DNA of 9,013 bases from Candidatus Mediterraneibacter colneyensis (lineage in GTDB: Bacteria > Bacillota > Clostridia > Lachnospirales > Lachnospiraceae). The notes below the pieces were generated by a model. That model did no database searches and was not told the origin of the DNA. It was given only the letters and a program-made list of their open reading frames with translations. The DNA lies in NCBI GenBank assembly GCA_019114745.1, contig DXEY01000160.1:1-9013 (forward strand). The letters are read 5' to 3'. The position numbers and the translations under genes are program-made. Of this stretch, positions 1 through 5,844 are shown in pieces. Numbering within the stretch: position 1 is the first letter of the stretch; every line of letters starts with the position of its first letter.

Positions 1-4
1 ATAA

Positions 5-12
5 TGTATAAT
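5..12 (+). promoter_or_regulatory. Promoter -10 element of the DUF1002 gene
   Basis: A perfect TATAAT lies at 7-12, directly preceded by TG at 5-6. It is about 30 bases before the GTG start at 42, which leaves a short leader with room for the Shine-Dalgarno sequence. The -35 element would lie to the left of the window, so only half of the promoter can be judged. Confidence 0.6.
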
Positions 13-30
13 AAAGAGTATTTTAGAAAA

Positions 31-37
31 AAGGAGG
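31..37 (+). promoter_or_regulatory. Ribosome binding site selecting the GTG start at 42
   Basis: AAGGAGG at 31-37 is a near-perfect Shine-Dalgarno sequence. It lies 4 bases before GTG at 42 but 22 bases before the next in-frame ATG at 60. The distance therefore favours the GTG, although the spacing is a little short and the ATG would still leave a normal signal peptide. Confidence 0.65.
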
Positions 38-41
38 CAAG

Positions 42-1340
42 GTGGAAACACCAGGTATTATGAAAAAGAGAAAAAAAGTTTTACCAATATTGATGGCTGC
101 TGCCCTTTGCACAGCTTCCATGCCCCTTACCGTACAGGCTGACAGCTCCAAAGTCGTGACTCTCGGGGCGAACCTGAGCGAAGAGCAGAAGGAGTCCATG
201 TACGAGTATTTTGGCACATCTGCTGATGAAGTTGTTACCATTGAGGTCAACAACTCTGACGAGCGGAAATACATGGAAGGGATCGCTACGGAAGAGCAGA
301 TCGGCACCAGAACTTTCAGCTGCTCTTATGTCGAACCTACATCCAGCGGCGGCGTCCAGGTCAAGACAGCGAACCTGACCTACGTGACCAGCTCCATGAT
401 CTCAAGTACGCTTCTCACATCAGGCGTGGAAAACTGTAACGTGGTCGCAGCTTCCCCGATCGCAGTATCCGGCACAGGAGCTTTGACCGGCATTATGATG
501 GCATATGAGACAGCCAGCGGCGAAACTCTGGATGAAGGCCAGAAAGAAGCAGCTACCGAGGAACTTGTAACGACCGGAGAACTGGCAGACGAGTTTGGGG
601 ACGAAACAGCCTCCGGGCTTATGAATGATATCAAAGAAAAGGTGATCGAAGATGATATTACCGACACATCAGAAATCCAGGATGTAGTCAGCGATACCGC
701 CGACAGCTACAATATCACATTGACAGAAGATCAGATGAATAAGATCACTTCCCTGATGGAAACGATCGCCCAGTACGACTATGATGTGAAGGCCCTGAAA
801 GAGACACTTGACAACCTGAGCGGGGAAAGCGGTGGATTTTTCTCCAATCTGTGGGATTCTATTGTCGGCTTTTTCACCGGAGATGACTCCGACGGCGGCA
901 TCATCAACGATACTCAGGATGACATCTTGGGAACAGATATTGTAATCGACAGTACGCTGGACTCCTCAGATTCTGAAAATTCCGGCTCCGAAGAAGAGGG
1001 CGGCGGATTCTGGGACAGCATCATCAATTTCTTCAAAGATCTTTTCGGCATTGATGATGATTCATCCGAGGACACTGCCGATACTGCTGACACTCCCGCA
1101 GAAAGCAGTGGCACAGAAAACAGCGGCAGCACAGACAGCTCATCCGATAGCACGGGCGAAAATACGGATACAGATCAGTCCGGCACTGCCCCGGCAACAG
1201 AGAACGACACAGAAGAGACAGACAGCACTGGCAGCGATGCCGGGCTGGACGGAAACGGAAGTTCCCCGGATTCCTCTTCCGATGCTGACAGCTCAGTTGA
1301 CAGTTCGGTTGACGGAACAGGCACTTCTGAAAACAATTAA
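42..1340 (+). CDS. Secreted DUF1002 (YpuA-like) protein with acidic Ser/Thr-rich tail
   Basis: The protein has 432 residues. Residues 7-33 form a Sec signal peptide: a Lys/Arg cluster, a hydrophobic core, then V-Q-A with likely signal peptidase I cleavage after Ala33. Residues about 37-260 resemble the DUF1002 family (YpuA of Bacillus subtilis), with the start V-T-L-G-A-N-L-S-E-E-Q-K and the central A-S-P-I-A-V-S-G-T-G-A-L-T-G. The function of that family is unknown. The mature part has two cysteines, Cys94 and Cys132, which could pair. Two similar segments, around 264-280 and 320-338, share W-D-S-I-x-x-F-F flanked by glycines and acidic residues and look like short amphipathic helices. From about 340 to the end the chain is almost only Ser, Thr, Asp, Glu, Gly and Asn. 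This tail makes it clearly longer than YpuA. There is no LPXTG sorting signal, so the protein is probably released or loosely surface-bound. It stands alone on the plus strand, convergent with hppA. Family assignment is from recognition of the sequence, not a search. Confidence 0.85.
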   Translation: METPGIMKKRKKVLPILMAAALCTASMPLTVQADSSKVVTLGANLSEEQKESMYEYFGTSADEVVTIEVNNSDERKYMEGIATEEQIGTRTFSCSYVEPTSSGGVQVKTANLTYVTSSMISSTLLTSGVENCNVVAASPIAVSGTGALTGIMMAYETASGETLDEGQKEAATEELVTTGELADEFGDETASGLMNDIKEKVIEDDITDTSEIQDVVSDTADSYNITLTEDQMNKITSLMETIAQYDYDVKALKETLDNLSGESGGFFSNLWDSIVGFFTGDDSDGGIINDTQDDILGTDIVIDSTLDSSDSENSGSEEEGGGFWDSIINFFKDLFGIDDDSSEDTADTADTPAESSGTENSGSTDSSSDSTGENTDTDQSGTAPATENDTEETDSTGSDAGLDGNGSSPDSSSDADSSVDSSVDGTGTSENN

Positions 1341-1360
1341 CCAGATAATTTCAGCAAGAA

Positions 1361-1410
1361 ATAATCCCCGATGGAACGGGCATCTGCCATTTGTTCCATC
1401 GGGGATTTTC
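1361..1410. terminator. Shared terminator hairpin between convergent DUF1002 gene and hppA
   Basis: A perfect 15-bp inverted repeat pairs 1363-1377 (AATCCCCGATGGAAC) with 1393-1407. The 15-base loop can form a small inner GGC/GCC stem. On the plus strand the stem runs into TTTTC at 1406-1410, right after the DUF1002 stop codon. On the minus strand, just past the hppA stop, it is followed by the weaker T-rich stretch TATTTCTTG. It can serve both convergent genes, better on the plus strand. Confidence 0.85.
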
Positions 1411-1428
1411 TAAACCATCTTCCCTCTT

Positions 1429-3528
1429 CTAGAAAATATGATAGTTCACAACCAACGCCGCAAATACGATCGATACCATCGACAGCAGCTTGATCAGAAT
1501 GTTGATAGACGGCCCTGACGTATCCTTGAACGGATCGCCCACCGTATCTCCAACTACAGCAGCTTTGTGGCAGTCGCTGCCTTTTCCGCCGTGGTTGCCG
1601 CCTTCAATGTATTTCTTCGCATTATCCCACGCGCCGCCGGCATTAGCCATAAAGATCGCCATCAGGAATCCGGTCGCGGTGGAACCTGTGAGCAGTCCGA
1701 TCACACCGTTGTATCCGAGGATCAGACCTGTCACAACAGGAGTGATGATCGCCAGAAGCGTCGGCAGGATCATCTCATGGAGCGATGCCTTTGTACAGAT
1801 ATCAACACAAGTCTCGTAATCTGCATCAGCTTTTCCTTCCATCAGACCTTTGATCTCTCTGAACTGACGGCGTACCTCAACTACGATACTCTGTGCCGCA
1901 CGTCCTACAGAATCCATTGTAAGAGCCGCGAATACGAACGGCAGGCAGGCTCCGATGAAGATGCCGACCAGAACTGTCGGGTTCATGACGCTCATGTCAA
2001 GCACGATATCCGGGCCTCCGACTTCCTGTACTTTTTCTACGTAAGAAGCGATCAGCGCCAGCGCCGTCAATGCCGCAGATCCGATTGCAAATCCTTTTCC
2101 GGTTGCAGCCGTTGTATTTCCGAGCGAATCCAGTGCATCCGTACGTCTTCTTACCTCTGAGTCCAGTCCTGCCATCTCAGCAATACCGCCGGCATTGTCC
2201 GCGATCGGGCCATACGCATCAGTTGCAAGCGTGATGCCAAGCGTGGACAGCATTCCGACTGCCGCCAGGGCAATACCGTAAAGTCCCCTTGTGGACTCGA
2301 TAAATCCGCCTGAGAGAGCATATGCCGCCATAACGCAGATTGCAATAATGATGATCGGAACTGCTGTAGAGAGCATTCCAAGGCTTAAGCCGCCGATAAT
2401 GATCGTAGCAGATCCTGTCTCCGACTTATTGGCAAGGTTCTGTGTCGGTTTGTATGTATCCGACGTAAAATATTCGGTAAAGAAACCGATCAGCACTCCC
2501 GCCAGGAGTCCGGCAAGGATTGCTACATAAAATCCGATAAAATCTTTTCCAAGGATGAACCATACAAGCGGGAATGCCACAACGGCAATGATCACCGCAC
2601 TTGTATTCGTTCCTCTTCTCAGCGCCTTCAGGAGAGTGCTCTGATCTGTACTCTCACCCGTCTTAACGAGCAGCGAACCAATGATGGATGCCAGAACTCC
2701 TACTGCCGCCAGCACCATCGGGATCACAACGGCATTGACCCTGTCTACTGATTCTATCTTGTTAAATGCGATAACCCCAAGGGCACATGCTGACAGGATA
2801 GATCCGACATAAGATTCATAGAGATCCGCTCCCATACCGGCCACGTCGCCTACATTATCACCTACGTTATCAGCGATAACCGCCGGGTTTCTCGGATCAT
2901 CCTCAGGAATCCCCGCCTCTACCTTTCCTACGAGATCCGCGCCTACATCCGCCGCTTTCGTATAAATACCGCCGCCCACACGCGCGAACAGCGCCATGGA
3001 AGATGCACCCATACCGAAGGTAAGCATCGTACTTGTAATATCCTCAATCGAAAGTTTAAACACAAGCTTCAGCAGAAGATACCAGATCGATATATCCAGA
3101 AGTCCCAGTCCGACAACTGTAAAGCCCATAACAGAACCGGCTGAAAACGCCACGTTCAGTCCCTTGTTCAGGCTCTTCTGGCATGCCGCCGCAGTTCTTG
3201 CATTCGCTCTTGTAGCGATCTGCATACCGACGAATCCTGATAACCCCGAGAAGAATCCTCCTGTTACAAAGGCAAATGGAACGAACCAGGTAAGAAGTCC
3301 GAGCGCAGCCATAACAAAGAGGATCACAAACATTATTGCAAAAAATCCGATCAAGATCTTATATTGCCGGCGCAGATACGCCATCGCCCCCTTGTGGATG
3401 GATGCGGAAATCTTTTTCATAGTACCGTTTCCTTCCGGGAAACGCAATACCTTCTGCGCTCTGCTTGCCACAAACAAAAGCGCGATGATGGAGCCGCATA
3501 GTGTCAGTAGTGCCAATAGATTGTCCAT
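1429..3528 (-). CDS. hppA: Membrane-bound K+-dependent Na+-type pyrophosphatase (ion pump)
   Basis: This integral membrane pump hydrolyses cytoplasmic pyrophosphate and uses the energy to export Na+ and/or H+. The 699-residue length fits the family, and about 16 hydrophobic segments are spread along it. The substrate site is complete: DVGADLVGKVE at 194-204, DNVGDNVGD at 220-228, GGAWDNAKKYIEGG at 631-644 and GDTVGDPFKDTSGPS at 660-674. GNTTAATG at 470-477 has Ala and Gly where K+-independent enzymes have Lys and Thr, which predicts K+ dependence. In helix 6 the Glu follows in A-D-L-Y-E (Glu238), the position used by Na+-pumping enzymes such as that of Thermotoga maritima, not the one-turn-later position of plant H+ pumps. 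Dual Na+/H+ pumping, known in some gut anaerobes, cannot be excluded. An in-frame ATG lies six codons earlier at 3546 but has no ribosome binding site; AAGGAG sits 8 bases before ATG 3528. The gene has its own promoter and a terminator on each side. Confidence 0.96.
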   Translation of the reverse strand: MDNLLALLTLCGSIIALLFVASRAQKVLRFPEGNGTMKKISASIHKGAMAYLRRQYKILIGFFAIMFVILFVMAALGLLTWFVPFAFVTGGFFSGLSGFVGMQIATRANARTAAACQKSLNKGLNVAFSAGSVMGFTVVGLGLLDISIWYLLLKLVFKLSIEDITSTMLTFGMGASSMALFARVGGGIYTKAADVGADLVGKVEAGIPEDDPRNPAVIADNVGDNVGDVAGMGADLYESYVGSILSACALGVIAFNKIESVDRVNAVVIPMVLAAVGVLASIIGSLLVKTGESTDQSTLLKALRRGTNTSAVIIAVVAFPLVWFILGKDFIGFYVAILAGLLAGVLIGFFTEYFTSDTYKPTQNLANKSETGSATIIIGGLSLGMLSTAVPIIIIAICVMAAYALSGGFIESTRGLYGIALAAVGMLSTLGITLATDAYGPIADNAGGIAEMAGLDSEVRRRTDALDSLGNTTAATGKGFAIGSAALTALALIASYVEKVQEVGGPDIVLDMSVMNPTVLVGIFIGACLPFVFAALTMDSVGRAAQSIVVEVRRQFREIKGLMEGKADADYETCVDICTKASLHEMILPTLLAIITPVVTGLILGYNGVIGLLTGSTATGFLMAIFMANAGGAWDNAKKYIEGGNHGGKGSDCHKAAVVGDTVGDPFKDTSGPSINILIKLLSMVSIVFAALVVNYHIF

Positions 3529-3536
3529 TTCTATCT

Positions 3537-3542
3537 CTCCTT
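3537..3542 (-). promoter_or_regulatory. Ribosome binding site fixing the hppA start at 3528
   Basis: On the minus strand AAGGAG (3542-3537) stands 8 bases before ATG at 3528-3526. The longer reading frame beginning at ATG 3546 would contain this site inside its coding sequence and has only A-rich DNA without a Shine-Dalgarno match before it. The 699-residue form is therefore the likely product. Confidence 0.8.
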
Positions 3543-3566
3543 CCATTTTTATGTTGTATGTGGTTT

Positions 3567-3575
3567 ATTATATCA
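3567..3575 (-). promoter_or_regulatory. Extended -10 promoter of hppA
   Basis: The minus strand reads TGATATAAT across 3575-3567, a perfect extended -10 (TG-n-TATAAT). The predicted transcript starts near 3560 and has a leader of about 30 bases, too short for a riboswitch. Only poor -35 matches are found 16-18 bases upstream, as is usual for extended -10 promoters. Confidence 0.7.
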
Positions 3576-3636
3576 TTTATTTATCTCTTTTAGTATGTTT
3601 TTCCTAATATTTTTTTCGATTTAGCATTGTTTTTAT

Positions 3637-3690
3637 GCACATTTAAAATCCGGAATCAGATTTTTCGTAAAGATATCTGATCCCGGATTT
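3637..3690 (-). terminator. Terminator of glgB
   Basis: An imperfect 16-bp hairpin pairs 3646-3661 with 3675-3690 around a 13-base loop. The single imperfection (A3654 opposite C3682 on the plus strand) becomes a G-U wobble in minus-strand RNA, so the stem is continuous only in the glgB transcript. On that strand it ends in ATTTTAAATG, a short U-rich tail. It lies about 60 bases after the glgB stop codon and before the hppA promoter, so it separates the two genes. Confidence 0.75.
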
Positions 3691-3751
3691 ATTTTCACTC
3701 TTTTATATGTTTTAATTCAGGGCATTTTTCCTGTGAAGCTGCTGACACTTA

Positions 3752-5677
3752 TCAGAACTCAAATACAGCTACGCCATACGCCGGCAGAGGATATGTGATC
3801 GAATACTTCTGTCCGTCACACTCCTGCTTTACAGGCTTATATATCAGCGGACGCTCAACGCCCTGTCCGCCATATTTCTTTTCATCGCTGTTCAATACAA
3901 GTTTAAGCTGCTTTCTCCGGGGCACACCTACACGGTAGTCCGGCCGTTCCATCGGTGTAAAATTGCAGACAAACAACAGGTTCTTTTTACTGTCTTTGGA
4001 GTGCCTTACAAAACTGTAAATACTGCGGAAAATGTCATCCGCATTGATCCATTCAAATCCTTCCGGTTGTGAGTCCATCTCATACAGGGCTTTGTTCCTT
4101 TTGTACAAATGAAGTAAATCTCTGTACCAGTTCTGGATTGCCTGATGTTCCGGCTCAGCCAGAAGGAACCAGTCAAGTTCTCTCTCCTCGCTCCACTCTC
4201 TGAGCTGGGCAAATTCCTGCCCCATAAAAAGGAGCTTCTTGCCCGGATGCCCGGTCATAAATGCATACCCGGCTTTCAGGTTTGCATATTTGTCAAATCC
4301 CAGCCCCGGCATCTTGTTCAGCATGGAACACTTCAGATGAACCACCTCGTCATGGGAAAGTACGAGAATATAGTTTTCACTGTATGCATAGGAACTTGCA
4401 AACGTCATCATATGATGCGCATTTTTTCTGAAATATGGATCCAGTTTCATATACTCCGTAAAGTCATGCATCCATCCCATATTCCATTTCAGGCTGAACC
4501 CGAGTCCGTCATCCTCGGGCGCTCCTGTCACTTTCGGCCACGCCGTAGACTCCTCAGCGATCATGACCGCGCCCTTGTTTCTCCCGAGCACTACGGAGTT
4601 AAGATGTTTAAAGAACTCGATCGCCTCCAGATTCTCGTTTCCGCCGTATTTGTTCGCAACCCATTGTCCATCCTGCTTTCCATAATCAAGATAAAGCATA
4701 GATGCCACAGCGTCTACACGAAGGCCGTCCACATGGTAGTGCTCGATCCAGAAAAGTGCATTTGCGATCAGGAAATTTTTCACCTCGGATTTACCGTAAT
4801 CAAAGATCTTCGTCCCCCAGTCCGGATGCTCACCTTTCCTCGGATCAGCATATTCAAATGTCGGAGTACCGTCAAAATCAGCCAGACCGTGAGCGTCTCT
4901 CGGGAAATGTGCCGGAACCCAGTCAAGGATAACTCCGATATTATTCCGGTGAAGCAGATTGATCATGTACGCAAAATCCTCCGGCGACCCGTATCTGGAA
5001 GTCGGCGCATAATATCCGGTCACCTGATATCCCCATGATCCGTCAAAAGGATGTTCTGCCATCCCCATCAGTTCCACATGGGTATATCCCATATCTTTCA
5101 CATATTTTACGATCGCGTCCGCAAATTCCCGGTACGTATAAAATCCTTCATCGTCCCTTCCGGGATGGCGCATCCAGGATCCGGGATGAACCTCATAGAT
5201 AGACATAGGATTCACTTTGTGATCCCAGGTCTCACGTTTCTTCATCCATGCATCATCCGTCCATTTCAAATGCGAGATGTCGAATACGCGAGAAGCTGTT
5301 CCGGGCCGCAATTCAGCATAATTGGCAAAGGGATCTGCTTTGAAAATGCGTTTCCCCTGCTGGGTCTCAATACAGAATTTATACAGGTCACCTTCCCTGA
5401 CTCCCGGCACAAAACAGGTATAGATACCGATCGGATCCTGACGCTCCATATAATCCGCCTCGAAATCCCAGCCGTTAAAATCTCCTACTACGGCTACCCT
5501 GCGTGCGTTTGGCGCCCAGACAGCAAAATAAACTCCTTCCTGCCCTTTGAACACCACCTTGTGAGCCCCCATCTTCTCATAGATCTCATAGTGGTTTCCC
5601 TGTCCGAAAAGGTATTGATCCAGCTCTCCGATCTCGAAAGGCTCTAATTTTTTCTTTGTGCTTTTCCCTTTTTTCAT
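3752..5677 (-). CDS. glgB: 1,4-alpha-glucan (glycogen) branching enzyme
   Basis: GlgB cuts alpha-1,4-glucan chains and rejoins the pieces as alpha-1,6 branches during glycogen synthesis in the cytoplasm. The 641-residue protein has a short N-terminal extension, a CBM48 domain at about 30-120 (G-V-Y-F-A-V-W-A-P-N and V-V-G-D-F-N-G-W), a GH13 barrel at about 150-510 and a C-terminal beta domain. All four GH13 regions are present: DWVPAHF at 252-258, GLRVDAVASMLYLDY with the nucleophile Asp322, AEES with the acid/base Glu375, and LSHDEVVH with Asp443. After region IV it has L-K-C-S-M where many bacterial enzymes have G-K-x-S; I believe this is normal in Lachnospiraceae. The gene has its own promoter and terminator and no other glg gene next to it. 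A GTG three codons upstream (5686) overlaps the Shine-Dalgarno sequence, so ATG 5677 is preferred. Confidence 0.97.
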   Translation of the reverse strand: MKKGKSTKKKLEPFEIGELDQYLFGQGNHYEIYEKMGAHKVVFKGQEGVYFAVWAPNARRVAVVGDFNGWDFEADYMERQDPIGIYTCFVPGVREGDLYKFCIETQQGKRIFKADPFANYAELRPGTASRVFDISHLKWTDDAWMKKRETWDHKVNPMSIYEVHPGSWMRHPGRDDEGFYTYREFADAIVKYVKDMGYTHVELMGMAEHPFDGSWGYQVTGYYAPTSRYGSPEDFAYMINLLHRNNIGVILDWVPAHFPRDAHGLADFDGTPTFEYADPRKGEHPDWGTKIFDYGKSEVKNFLIANALFWIEHYHVDGLRVDAVASMLYLDYGKQDGQWVANKYGGNENLEAIEFFKHLNSVVLGRNKGAVMIAEESTAWPKVTGAPEDDGLGFSLKWNMGWMHDFTEYMKLDPYFRKNAHHMMTFASSYAYSENYILVLSHDEVVHLKCSMLNKMPGLGFDKYANLKAGYAFMTGHPGKKLLFMGQEFAQLREWSEERELDWFLLAEPEHQAIQNWYRDLLHLYKRNKALYEMDSQPEGFEWINADDIFRSIYSFVRHSKDSKKNLLFVCNFTPMERPDYRVGVPRRKQLKLVLNSDEKKYGGQGVERPLIYKPVKQECDGQKYSITYPLPAYGVAVFEF

Positions 5678-5683
5678 AAAAGA

Positions 5684-5689
5684 CACCTC
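5684..5689 (-). promoter_or_regulatory. Ribosome binding site fixing the glgB start at 5677
   Basis: The minus strand carries GAGGTG at 5689-5684, with 8 bases between GAGG and ATG 5677. The alternative in-frame start GTG at 5686-5684 is part of this same motif and has no site of its own at a workable distance. This supports the 641-residue product over the 644-residue one. Confidence 0.75.
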
Positions 5690-5718
5690 ATCGCTTCATT
5701 TTCTTTAATAATAAATAT

Positions 5719-5724
5719 ATTATA
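5719..5724 (-). promoter_or_regulatory. Promoter -10 element of glgB
   Basis: The minus strand has a perfect TATAAT at 5724-5719, in an AT-rich stretch 41 bases before the glgB ATG. The -35 region is weak: TTTCCT is the best match at a 17-base spacer. No operator or riboswitch-like structure is seen in the short leader. Confidence 0.6.
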
Positions 5725-5776
5725 CTTGAAACTGTCTGAAAAGGAAAGGGAAAAGCAATACAGAAACTGAAATTAT

Positions 5777-5824
5777 AAGTAATAAAACAGACAGCCGGGC
5801 AGGGACGCTCCCACCGGCTGTCTG
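5777..5824 (-). terminator. Rho-independent terminator of the TPR/AAA gene
   Basis: A perfect 11-bp stem pairs 5788-5798 (CAGACAGCCGG) with 5814-5824 (CCGGCTGTCTG). An inner GGGA/TCCC stem in the loop extends it. On the minus strand it is followed directly by TTTTATTACTT. It starts about 20 bases after the stop codon of the upstream gene and precedes the glgB promoter. Confidence 0.9.
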
Positions 5825-5844
5825 AAGATCTTCACCATATCCTG

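Noticed and set aside
1062..1340. Cell-wall sorting signal at the end of the DUF1002 protein
   Set aside because: There is no LPXTG-like motif, hydrophobic segment or positively charged end; the tail stops in polar residues (S-E-N-N).
3529..3751. Riboswitch or small RNA between glgB and hppA
   Set aside because: The stretch is explained by the hppA ribosome binding site and promoter, a glgB terminator and AT-rich filler. The predicted hppA leader is only about 30 bases. A 4-bp stem near 3720-3735 is too weak to call.
4145..5038. 297-residue plus-strand frame opposite glgB
   Set aside because: It lies wholly inside the well-supported glgB coding region, has no ribosome binding site that I can see and its product resembles nothing known to me.
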